In this document: positions 38,302-50,300 of the stretch, one piece after another
Position numbering within the stretch: the stretch's first letter is position 1
Layout: every line of letters starts with the position of its first letter
Source: Piscicola geometra
Lineage: Eukaryota > Annelida > Clitellata > Hirudinida > Piscicolidae
NCBI GenBank assembly: GCA_943735955.1
Contig: OX030963.1
Span: 8,456,179-8,520,178 of the forward strand
DNA: 64,000 nt
Direction of reading: 5' to 3'
Position numbers and translations under genes: made by a program
Notes under the pieces: model-generated
Database searches by the model: none
What the model was told of the DNA's origin: nothing
The model's input: only the letters and a program-made list of their open reading frames with translations

Positions 38302-39384
38302 TCCTACCTTTCTGAGCGAACTTCCTATGTATCAATTGAATCTTCTCGTTCTTCTTCTGTTTCTTTATCTTATGGTGTTCCACAGGGCTCAATCCTTGGT
38401 ACCTTACTTTTTATTCTTTATACCTCGGAACTACCTAATATTATTTCGTCATCTTCTTTAAACTGTCAAATTTATGCTGACGACTCCTATATTTATACAT
38501 CTTTCACTGACTCTTCTCTAGACCTTACAGTTAATAAAATAACTCTCTGTCTTCAGTCTATAATCTCTTGGGCTTCTTCTATGTTTCTCAAACTTAATCC
38601 GGACAAATTTGAACTCATATATTTCAATAAAAAATCAAAGTCTTTACTATCTCTTCCTTCTTTAGTTTTGCCTCCCCCCTCTTCACTCTCTCTAAACCCT
38701 TCCTCTTCCATTCGTAGCCTTGGTTTTGTTTTTGATTCTAACTTGTCTTTAGCTCTTCAAATTCTATCTGTCTCTAAATCTTGCTACTTCCACATTCGTC
38801 GTATTAAACAGCTTCTTCCTTTTCTCGATGATCCTACCTTGCAACTTCTTGTTTCTTCTCTAGATCTCTCCAGGATTGATTATTGCAACTCTCTTTACTA
38901 TGGTCTCCCTGATACTACTTTAGCTCCTCTAAATAAAACCTTTATTTGTGCTGCTCGTCTTGTTGCTCGTGCTCCTAAGTTTTCTCACATTTTTCCTTAT
39001 CTTCGTTTGTTACATTGGTTACCTTTGAGATCTAGAGTGACTTTTAAAATATGTTTAAATATGTTTAAAATTCATAACTGTAATGCTCCAATTTACCTTA
39101 AAAATCTTATTAAACAACCCTCTAAATCTGGTCTAAGATCATCTACCTTTAATCGTTCTTTTCGTTTTCCAGTTAAACACTCTTTTGCTAAACGTTCTTT
39201 TTCTTACTGTGGTCCTCTTTTATGGAATTCTTTACCTTCTTCTTTAACTTCAACTAAGTCACTCATAACTTTCCGTCGAGGCCTGAAGACGTACTTGTTT
39301 GGGATGTGATGGCTGAGCGCTTTTGTTCGCTTAGTAAAGGGCGCTATATAAATTATTAGTGATTGATTGATTGATTGGCTGACA
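38302..39384 (+). mobile_element. 5'-truncated LINE, copy C
   Basis: This starts at the same element position (TCCTACCTTTCTGAGCG) as copy B and is open to the TGA at 39309. It carries SYGVPQGSILGTLLFILY, QIYADDSYIY and the C-terminal FRRGLKTYLFGM. In GVPQGSILG-T the usual Pro after ILG is Thr. The 3' UTR ends in a (GATT)4 tail. High similarity to copy B implies recent activity of this family. Confidence 0.9.
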
Positions 39385-39540
39385 CCGGTTTTTTGATTCC
39401 AACCCTGGGGAGGACCCCCCCAAGATTTTTCGCAGATCGCCGCTCCTGAAAGGAATCATATGATAATTTTATTTAATCAAATTTCAGATACAAAGTAGAT
39501 TAATATAATACTTAATATAATATTATTGAAAAAAGTTTGA

Positions 39541-39630
39541 ACGATTGTAAAAAGCACCTAACTCTTGAACAAACTGAAGTGGATTGCTCACAAAGGGATT
39601 TGCGGCAGCTGTGTGCTGGGCAACAAGATT
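39541..39630 (-). mobile_element. displaced duplicate of hAT transposase DNA
   Basis: This is a direct copy, with small changes, of 34237-34323 (GTAAAAAGCATCTAACTCTT and following). It joins abruptly to the inverted subterminal repeats at 39640. Confidence 0.6.
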
Positions 39631-40136
39631 GTTTCATGCTATGGTTGATGATTATGCTTGTATTAAGATAGGAGTTGAGAAATTATTGTGTTTGTAAAAC
39701 TGAGGAGGATCCATGTTAAGATGGACCCCAGAATCTCCCTAGCATCCCTGCGCATACATACTCACAATGTATTACTGTATTAGCATTTCTTTATCCCATG
39801 GTTGACGATTAGGCTCGTATTGAAATAAGAGTTGAGAAATGTGCATTTTTAAAAGAGTGAAGGGGTTCTTGTAGAGGTGGACCCCAGAACCCTCTCAGGA
39901 TTTCCGCCTACGCCATATGGATGAAAAAAAAGTAGGTGAAGGAGTACTTAAGTAAGAAAATAATCTTTTTGTTTTAGACAGCTATCACTATAACTACACA
40001 AACTCACAATGTATTACTGTATAAACATTTACTTTTATGCCATGGTTGACGATTATGCTCATATCCAAATAGAAATTTTTGAATAAAAAAATGGAAAAAA
40101 AGTGGGGGTGTCCTGACCCCAGGATCGCCGCCCATG

Positions 40137-40995
40137 ATTCCTTTTTACTTGACTTTACTTAAGGCTGAAACTTGGATTTCGTTTTTTGGTTGTGGGGTTC
40201 CATAATAAGTACGAGCTTCCAATATTACATATTCATGAAACAACCTAGTAAACCATATTCCTAGTGAGCATCATCCTTTTCATGTTTTAGATTTTTGTCT
40301 CTTTATGCCCTTCTACTATAAATGCAAGTTTTGGCGGTATGTAAAAATGTTATTCTGCGTCGGGAGGGAGCAAGGGAGTAGGTGGCCTGGTGGTGGATCC
40401 ACCCCTGGGTCTTCATTGAAACCAAATCACAGTGTAGTTTATTGTACTTCAGATGCAAGTGGAGAGAGTAGTGCTCATGAATGGCGTATAGCAGGAAAGA
40501 TTGGACAGCGCAAGTTCCAAAGTGGGTACAATTGTAAATGATTCGCTAATAAAAGACCAGATTAATTGAAAATTTGACATAAAAATAGTTCAACTCATTA
40601 ATTAAAGTTTATACTCGAAAAAAATAGTTGAGCAATTTAATAAACCTAATCAACTTCACTCAGGAAATCATAAAATTTAGTAAAACATTGAAAGAAAATT
40701 AAAAGTTGTAACGTAGACTGAGATTTTTGCAAGTTAAAAACAGAAATTATTAAAGGTTTTAATACAAAAAAGCAGAATGTTTACAAATTGAAAAAGCAAT
40801 AATAAAAGTATGTAAACAGAAATGAAAAGAATAGAATGGAATTAATAAATAGGGAAAAAAGCAGGAATAAATGTTTGAATAAATGCAAAAATCAGTTAGA
40901 ACGAAAGTGTATGCTCTTGAAGCTTGAATATGAAATAAAGCGGAATTGTCGCTTTTGAGTCAGCAACGTAAGCTGAGTGGGTGGGTAAACAGGCG
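40137..40995. other. AT-rich sequence downstream of Piezo
   Basis: No supported gene. A short plus-strand frame at 40305-40541 shows no family features. This is likely the boundary between the hAT composite and the Piezo 3' flank. Confidence 0.35.
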
Positions 40996-41001
40996 TTTAA
41001 T
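40996..41001 (-). promoter_or_regulatory. candidate Piezo polyadenylation signal (ATTAAA)
   Basis: TTTAAT on the plus strand reads ATTAAA on the gene strand, 86 bases after the Piezo stop. No AATAAA is seen nearer on that strand. A second ATTAAA lies near 40636. Confidence 0.35.
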
Positions 41002-41086
41002 GCAAGAATCGAAAGGGCAAGGCAGCTAAACATGTTCGCATTGGAAACAAAATAAACGTTCAATAATTGAACGACGCTGAGACTGC

Positions 41087-41339
41087 TCAATCGACCTTGC
41101 ACTTGGTGACCTTGAAGAGAGTTTCAGGCGACCTATACAGGAAGAGCAGCTGAGCGAAAAGTTCCTCTTCGAGCCTGAACTCCCGCGACTCGCGCACCAT
41201 GTAGATGTCCTGACACAAGACCAGCAGGTAGTCGGGGTTGGGCAGCTCGGAAAACATGATCTTGAAAGAAAGGCCCTGCACGTACAAGCGCAGGAACTGG
41301 CTTATCATGTAGACGAAAGAAACGTAAATTCCAAGGATT
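41087..41339 (-). CDS. Piezo: Piezo exon 19, terminal (residues 888-971 and stop), inner helix and C-terminal domain
   Basis: Acceptor CTCGACAG. ILGIYVSFVYMISQFLRLYV is the pore-lining inner helix. KIMFSELPNPDYLLVLCQDI then YMVRESREFRLEEELFAQLL and FLYRSPETLF form the intracellular C-terminal domain. In mouse Piezo1 numbering (from memory) Met2493-Phe2494 and Pro2536-Glu2537 are kept, while Glu2495 is Ser here. Ends in TGA at 41089-41087. Confidence 0.97.
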
Positions 41340-44300
41340 CTGTCGAGATGGATGGAACTTGTGTGTTAAAATGTTAGGCTTGAATTTGTGTGTTGAACTA
41401 AGAAACAAATTGAGTGTAATTAAATAGTCTAGTGTTAAAAATTCCCCTTTTTTCTCTTCCCATTTGTTTTCCAACCAATTTCTTTCCTTTTTCCATCTCC
41501 ATACCCACCCCGTTCTCCATCATCTCAACTCCCACCTCACCCTCTATCACCTCCACTCCACCTCATCCTCCATCACCTCCACTCCCTCCATCACCTCCAC
41601 TCCCTCCTCACCCTCCATCACCTCCACTCCCTCCATCACCTCCACTCCACCTCACCCTCCATCACCTCCACTCCTTCCTCACCCTCCATCACCTCCACTC
41701 AACCTCACCCTCCATCACCTCCACTCCTTCCTCACCCTCTATCACCTCCACTCCTTCCTCACCCTCTATCACCTCCACTCCACCTCACCCTCCATCACCT
41801 CCACTCCTTCCTCACCCTCCATCACCTCCACTCCTTCCTCACCCTCCATCACCTCCACTCCCTCCTCACCCTCCATCACCTCCACTCCTTCCTCACCCTC
41901 CATCACCTCCACTCCCTCCTCACCCTCCATCACCTCCACTCCTTCCTCACCCTCCATCACCTCCACTCCACCTCATCCTCCACCACCTCCACTTCACCTC
42001 ATCCTCCATCACCTCCACTCCCTCCTCACCCTCTATCGTTGACGACGGTCCAGAAGCCAGCAGGAGGCACCCTCTCACTGAACGTCACCAGCCTCATGTT
42101 CTTCTTGCCTCTCCTCTCCCTCACTTCACCACCTCCACCTGCCCCACTGGCACTCACCTGGTCGACACTCCACCATCGAGTGCTGTTGTCCCTCTCCGCT
42201 GAGAAGAGATTCAGCTCGATGTTCCCGTGCAGACCACTCGTGCTTGCTTGAGGCAGGTGATGATGATAGTAGTCGTGATGGTGAACAAGGTGCCTAATTC
42301 TCGTAAACCTTCTGAGGCTTGAGCCAAAAACACGACCTAAGCGTTCGCAAGCATTCAGATTTACCGCTTCCATTGGCGTGCTCAGGAAGCAGGGAGAAGT
42401 ACTCTTCGCCTGAAGTGATTTTCCCGTTCGCAGGCAAGATCACGAAGCGAGGAAAAACAGAGTAAATGTCACTGAGGAGGAGGCCAAGTGGAAAAGGGAT
42501 TTTAGAAGAGAAAGAAAATTATCTTAAAACTTTCACCAAAATAATTTTCATTGTTAGTTATTTTCCATGCATTCTCAAGCATTACTATTGAGCGACTTGC
42601 CACTCACACGGGTCCTTTGTAAGTTCCAGAAATCAAGTTCGCCAGTTTCGTTCGCACGACCCTGTCTGCAGTGACGTCTGCTGGTCCGAAAGTTGAAACA
42701 TCAGCCAACAAAAGTCCCCATTGAGCGATGATAGGCCTATTCTTATTTATATTCCTGATTGAAAAAATGAAGATGTACGAATAAATTCTGAAACTCGAAG
42801 AATCCCTGGACCCCAACGAACTATTGACGAGCAGGCGGTCAAACTGGCCTAGTACCACCTCGGCCGCTCCTGTGGGATTCCTGAGAGAGGTTGTTGCTCC
42901 AGTTTATGAACCGGAAGGAGTTTCGAAACCTTCAGAAGAGAGCAAACATTTTGCAAAAGGACCTCCTCAAACCTCCTCCACCCTCCTCAACCCTCCTCCA
43001 CTCTCCTCAACCCTCCTCCACCCTCCTCCACCCTCCTCAACCCTCCTCAAACCTCCTCCACCCTCCTCCACCCTCCTCCACCCTTCTTCACCCTCCTCAA
43101 CCCTCCTCCACCCTCCTCCACCCTCTTCCACCCTCCGCAACCCTCCTCAAACCTGCGAGCAGAGATCGAGAACTGCAGAGTGACGTGTTCCTTGTAGCGC
43201 AGGTCGTTGACCAACTCGAGGAGGGCGGGAGGCGAGATGGCCCAGACGCTGCCACTCTCGCCGACGAAGGTGACGTTGTAGATGTCGGAGAGTTGGTGCG
43301 CTGTCAGGAAGGTCTTCGAGGCCTGTGCGGAGGAGGGAAGGTGCTAATGATGATGATGATAATGATGATGATGATAATGATGATGATGATGATGATGATG
43401 ATAATGATGATGATGATGATAATGATGATGATGATGATAATGATGATGATGATAATGATGATGATGATAATGATGATGATGATAATGATGATGATAAGCA
43501 ATGTAGGTAGCTCGATTTATATAAAAACTAATTGTCATATTTCAGTGGATCTTTAGAAGTAGCTTCTCCCAAGACTGCTCACAATGGCGTAGTTTTGGTA
43601 GAAGTAAGCGTAGTCGTCTTGCGTGAAGACGTCGATGTGTTGCGAGGTGGTCGAGAAAAGTTGCTGCCAATGAAGAAAAAGAAGGAATTAGTGAAGAAAA
43701 AGATTTATTTATGGAAAAAGAGATGAGGTAATTAATAAGTATCGTAAATATTGGCACACGTAAATCAGTGTATTTTAGAGGTCGGACTTGGACGATTTTT
43801 CAATTCCGGTCCCGTCCCGTTCCCGATGGAACATCAGATTTTGATTCCCGTCCCGTTCCCGCAACTCGATTCCCGGTCCCGACCCGTTCCTGGAACTTTA
43901 TTATTTTTTTGATCAACTGAGCAATCAACTGGAAATTAATCATTCATATTCAAAGTATTAATTTATAAAATAAAAATATCATAACTGACCATTTTGATTT
44001 AATCTGAAAAGTTTTCATCATCACCCATTTGTTCTAATCTCCCTTATCTTTGGACTCGCCATAACAACTTCAAATGTAGTGTTGGAGATTTCGACATTGG
44101 CAATGGTGGCTTCGTTACACATTTATATTGCATTTAAAACTTATTTTAATTACGGAGTGTCGATGAAATAGAGATTTCCATACTTAGGAGTTTGATGAAA
44201 AATCATTGTTAAAGAATCCAATCCCAATAACTGTTATTCCCGTTTTTCCCGTTCCCGATTTTAAAGTTGACTCCCGTTCCCGTCCCGAAAACCTATTCCC

Positions 44301-47300
44301 GGTTCCCGACTTTTCCCGTCCCGAAAACCTATTCCCGGTTCCCGACTTTTCCCGTCCCGAAATTAATTTTCATTCCCGTTCCCGCGGGTACCCGGTCAGG
44401 TCAGGTACCCGGTCCGACCTCTAGTGTATTTTCAAATGGCCGAAAATATAGATTATTTTTGTCAAATAATTAAAAAATATTCTAAATAGAAAAATATTGA
44501 AGATCTTTATGAATAATTTTAAAAAAATCTTTATTCTTATTCATAATATTATAGAAATTCAGTTACAAGTATTTTTATTGTTCGCTGTAATTAAAACCCG
44601 ACTTTTCAAAATTTACGTCCGAATTAAAAATCCAAAAACAAATAATTTTTTTTTTTAAATTATCGCGCCTGAACATTTTAGATGTACGAAACATGTGCTT
44701 ATTTCCGGTATTAATATTAGCACCACAGACATTCTAGTTTATACAATTTATGTGCAAGTTGAGCCTAAAAAACATTTTGTTAAATTGTGCTGCTTCAAAA
44801 TTATGAGTGTATAAAATCTGGTATGTTATGGTAAATGACTTGAAACAAACAAATGTGAATATCTCTTTATAAAATAAAATAAAACGTATTTATAATGCGC
44901 CAAGGCACGCAACTGAGGCGCCACTCACACCACATAAATCGTGAAACACGCATATACACTAAATATATGATAGCTCACGGTTGGCTGAACAGGGATTCGA
45001 ACTAGTGACATTTAAGATGCAGGTCTAACGACTTACCATCTAAGCCAACTATCGCATGCAGCGCCACTCACCTCGAAGCCCAAGACCTTGATGTTGAGCG
45101 CCATCTGAAGCGGCTTGTTCGTCTCGTAAATGACATTCGACAGACTGAAGAGCAAAAGAGGAAACCAAATCAGGAGAATCAGCAGAGAGAGGAACAGCAT
45201 TCCCGAGCCGTACTTGCCAAACGCTGCTCTCGGCAGGCCTCGGGGACTCTTGAAGGTCTGTCGAGAGTGCTTCTATCGCTCAACTCATCTTCTTAGTCCA
45301 ACTAACTTTTAATTATTATCAAATAAATTATCCAGTTCGTGAAAGCCATGTTTTACATCAAACCACTTAAACCCCTCTCACCCATTTCCCCTTCTCTTCC
45401 CACCTACTTCCCTCATTCCATATGCCCCCACACTTTTACACATCACTCACACGCACCACTCTTCCCTTTCACACCCACTACCACCCATCCACTCTTTCCC
45501 ACCCACTTCTATCTTTACCCACTCATTCCCACTCACCCACCTCCACCCAATTCCACCTACCCACTTCCATCCACACCACCCACTCCCTCCTCCAGTCACC
45601 CTCCTACCCACCCAATTCCACCCACTCACTTACATCCATTCACCCACCTCCACTCACCCACCTACCCACTCCCACCTCCACTCACCCACCTACCCACTCC
45701 CACCTCCAGTCACCCACCTACCTCCACCCACCTACCTCCACCCACCTACCTCCACCCACCCACAACACACTCCCACCTTTACCCACCCACTCCCACTTTC
45801 ACCCACCCACCTACTCCCATCTCCTACCACCTTCACCCACTCACCAACTTCCACCTCCACCTCCATCCACCAAGTCACCTACCCATTCTCATTCACCCAC
45901 CCACCTGCACCTACCCAACTACTTCCCCCTTCACCCACTCACTCCCACCGACAGTAACCTACATCCACCCAATCACTCCGACCTCCACCCATTCCCACCC
46001 ATCCACCCAACTCCAACCACCCAATCTCACCTACCCATCCACACACTCACACCTACCTATACAGTCCCACCTACCCACACACCTTCACCCACACACCGCC
46101 CCCCACTCCCACCAACCCACCCACTCCCACTCACCCATCCACCTACTCCCACCTCCACCCACCCACTCCCACCTCCATCCACCCACTGCCACCTCCACCC
46201 ACCCACTGCCACCTTCTCGAGACGTCGTGAGCATTTGGTGAGATAGACATTGGCATAAATGTCCTCCATCTGGAGCCAGGACACCAGGGTGAGGGTGGTC
46301 TTGGTGAACATCCAGTCCATCAGCGCTCTCAACTCCAGCAGGTAGGGGATGAAGAGAAAACTGATTGGTGGAAGGGTAGTGGGTGGAAAGGTAGTGGGTG
46401 GAAGGGTAGTGGGTGGAAGGGTAATGGGCAGATGCAGGGGTGGCAGAGGGAAGTGGACTGACCCTTTGAAGAAGACCATGTTCACCAGGTTGTGCTTCTT
46501 CGTCAGGAAGTTTCCTGAGAGGCAAAACACTGATGAAACAATCCATCGAGACAACTCAGCCATCGAAACAAATAGATTTGGAAAATGCTTGACGCACCAA
46601 GGATGCATGTAGGATATCCACACTTGATTTGATAGGCGGATAGAGCCAAGTAGACCCACTTGAAGAAGTACCACCACTGCGCCGCTGTGTTGTCGACGAA
46701 GCGTCTGAGTGGGAGTGGTTGGGAATGGTTGGGAGTGGTTGAGAGTGGTTGGGAGTGGTTGAGAGTGGTTGGGAGTGGTTGAGAGTGGTTAGGAGTGGTT
46801 GGGAGTGGTTGGGAGTGGTTGAGAGTGGTTGGGAGTGGTTGGGAGTGGTTGAGAGTGGTTAGGAGTGGTTGGGAGTGGGTGTGAGTGGTTGGGAGTAGTT
46901 GAGAGTGGTTGGGAGTGAGTGTGAGTGGTTGGGAGTGGTTGGGAGTGGTTGAGAGTGGTTGAGAGTGGTTGGGAGTGGTTGGGAGTGGTTGAGAGTGGTT
47001 GGGAGTGGTTGAGAGTGGTTGAGAGTGGTTGGGAGTGGTTGGAAGTGGGTGTGGTTGGGAGTGGCTGGGAGTGGTTGGGAGTGGGTGTGGTTGGGAGTGG
47101 GTGTGAGTGGGTGTGGTTGGGAGTGGTTGGGTGTGGTTGGGAGTGGTTGAGAGTGGTTGGGAGTGGGTGTGCATAGGAGTGGGTGTGGTTGGGAGTGGTT
47201 GGGAGTGGGTGTGAGTGGTTGGGAGTGGTTGGGAGTGGTTGAGAGTGGTTGGGAGTGGTTGGGAGTGGTTGGGAGTGGGTGTGGTTGGGAGTGGTTGGGA

Positions 47301-50300
47301 GTGGGTGTGGTTGGGAGTGGGTGTGAGTGGGTGTGGTTGGGAGTGGTTGGGTGTAGTTGGGAGTGGTTGAGAGTGGTTGGGAGTGGGTGTGCATAGGAGT
47401 GGATGTGGTTGGGAGTGGGTGTGTTTGGGAGTGGTTGGGAGTGGTTGGGAGTGGGTGTGGTTGGGAGTGGTTGGGAGTGGGTGTGGTTGGGAGTGGTTGG
47501 GAGTGGGTGTGGTTGGGAGTGGTTGAAAGTGGTTGGGAGTGGGTGTGGTTGGGAGTGGGTGTGCATAGGAGTGGGTGTGGTTGAGAGTGGTTGGGAGTGG
47601 GTGTGGTTGGGAGTGGGTGTGGTTGGGAGTGGTTGGGAGTGGTTGAAAGTGGTTGGGAGTGGTTGTAAGTGGTTGGGAGTGGGTGTGCATAGGAGTGGGT
47701 GTGGTTGGGAGTGGGTGTGCATAGGAGTGGGTGTGGTTGGGAGTGGTTGGGAGTGGTTGGGAGTGGTTGGGTGTGGTTGGGAGTGGTTGGGAGTGGTTAG
47801 GAGTGGTTGGGAGTGGTTGAGAGTGGTTGGGAGTGGGTGTGCATAGGAGTGGGTGTGGTTGGGAGTGGGTGTGCATAGGAGTGGGTGTGGTTGGGAGTGG
47901 GTGTGCATAGGAGTGGGTGTGGTTGGGAGTGGTTGGGAGTGGGTGTGGTTGAAAGTGGTTGGGAGTGGTTGTAAGTGGTTGGGAGTGGGTGTGCATAGGA
48001 GTGGGTGTGGTTGGGAGTGGGTGTGGTTGGGAGTGGGTGTGCATAGGAGTGGGTGTGGTTGGGAGTGGTTGGGAGTGGTTGGGAGTGGTTGAGAGTGGTT
48101 GGGAGTGGGTGTGCATAGTAGTGGGTGTGGTTGGGAGTGGTTGGGAGTGGTTGGGTGTGGTTGGGAGTGGTTGGGAGTGGTTGGGAGTGGTTGAGAGTGG
48201 TTGGGAGTGGGTGTGCATAGGAGTGGGTGTGGTTGGGAGTGGTTGGGAGTGGGTGTGGTTGGGAGTGGTTGAAAGTGGTTGGGAGTGGTTGTAAGTGGTT
48301 GGGAGTGGGTGTGCATAGGAGTGGGTGTGGTTGGGAGTGGTTGGGAGTGGTTGGGAGTGGGTGTGAGTGGGTGTGGTTGGGAGTGGTTGGGAGTGGTTGG
48401 AAGTGGTTGGGAGTGGTTGAGAGTGGTTGGGAGTGGTTGGGAGTGGGTGTGAGTGGGTGTGGTTGGGAGTGGTTGGGAGTGGTTGGGTGTGGTTGGGAGT
48501 GGTTGGGAGTGGTTAGGAGTGGTTGGGAGTGGTTGAGAGTGGTTGGGAGTGGGTGTGCATAGGAGTGGGTGTGGTTGGGAGTGGGTGTGGTTGGGAGTGG
48601 GTGTGAGTGGTTGGGAGTGGTTGGGAGTTGGTAAAGGTTGGGAGTGGTTGGGAGTGGGTGTGGTTGGGAGTGGTTGGAAGTGGGTGTGGTTGGGAGTGGG
48701 TGTGGTTGGGAGTGGGTGTGGTTGGAAGTGGGTGTGGTTGAGAGTGGGTGTGAGTGGTTGGGAGTGGGTGTGAGTGGTTGGGAGTGGGTGTGGTTGGGAG
48801 TGGGTGTGGTTGGGAGTGGGTGTGGTTGGGAGTGGGTGTGGTTGGGAGTGGGTGTTGTTGGGAGTGGGTGTGGTGGGAGTGAGTGTGGTTGGGAGTGGGT
48901 GTGGTTGGGAGTGGGAGTGGTTGGGAGTGGGAGTGGTTGGGAATGGGTATGGTGGGGAATGGGTATGGTTGGGAGTGGAAGTAGGTGTGGTGTAGGTGGT
49001 AGTTATTGTCTAGTTTTTGTCTCCCACTTCTGAGTGACGTATGGGAGGCCGAAGAAGACCCAGCAGTGAATCACAAACACCAGAATCACTTGGAAAATAA
49101 ACTTGTAAAACACCTGTATGTGTGTGTGTATGTGTGCATGTATGTAGGTGTGAGCGTGTATATTCATGTGTCTGTGTGTGTGTGTGTGTGTGCGTGTGTG
49201 TGTTTGTGAGCAATAATCCTCTCTATTACTTGTTTCTTGAGATAGATGGCCCTGTCAATCATCATGAGAAAGAACTGCACCAGAAGCATCACCAAGAAAG
49301 CTGATGGTATCTAGATGAATAGATGGATGGATAGATAAATGGGTGAATATATTGAAGGATGGAAGAACAAATGGATGGGTGGATAATGGGTAGTTGCAAA
49401 GATGAAAGGGTGACTGAACGAGCACTTGCAAACCTTGTTGTTCTTCAAGGCGGTCGTGACTGAGAGGTTGTTGGTGGCATAGTCCTGGTTGAGAGGTTGC
49501 CTTCATTTATATATACACGATATATGCATAGATAATACATGCATATATAATACATGCATATATAATACATGTATATATAATACATGCATGTATATATAAT
49601 ACATACATGTATTCATAAAATATGCATGTATATATAATACATGCATGTATATATAATACATGCATGCATATATAATACATGTATATATAATACATGCATG
49701 TATATATAATACATGCATGCATATAATACATGCATGTATATATAATACATGCATGTATATATAATACATGCATATATAATACATGTATATATAATACATG
49801 CATGTATATATAATACATGCATGTATATATAATACATGCATGTATATATAATACATGCATGCATATAATACATGCATGTATATATAATACATGCATGTAT
49901 ATATAATACATGCATATATAATACATGTATATATAATACATGCATGTATATATAATACATGCATGTATATATAATACATGCATGTATATATAATACATGC
50001 ATGCATATAATACATGCATGTATATATAATACATGCATGTATATATAATACATGCATGTATTATATATACATGCATGTATATATAATACATGCATGTATA
50101 TATAATACATGCATGTATTATATATACATGCATGTATATATAATACATGCATGTATATATAATACATGCATGTATATATAATACATGCATGCATATATAA
50201 TACATGTCGACATGCATGAAGATGAGAGGGATGGAAGATAGACTGACGGAAGGACCGAAGGACGAGAAGCCAACGACGGTGATGATGAGCGAGACGAGGT

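Larger units (their letters stand above)
43664..45071 (-). other. Piezo: Piezo intron 13 containing a hAT-like MITE and a SINE
   Basis: It has no tandem array of its own. It holds a 648-bp GC-ended MITE (43776-44423) and SINE C (44888-45052), with AT-rich sequence between. Confidence 0.9.

Noticed and set aside
40305..40541. Plus-strand frame of 78 codons
   Set aside because: No family features, no splice or polyadenylation context. It lies between the hAT composite and the Piezo 3' end.
42104..42157. Extra short intron inside Piezo exon 18 starting at a perfect GTGAGT
   Set aside because: The frame is open across it, the resulting protein length fits other Piezo proteins between the WW and FSDKV motifs, and a 54-nt intron would be unusually short here. 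Alternative use cannot be excluded.
49503..50194. Tyr/Met/Cys/His repeat frames in the TACATGCATG array
   Set aside because: Period of 18 nt (multiple of three) without stops. It is an intron between two supported Piezo exons.
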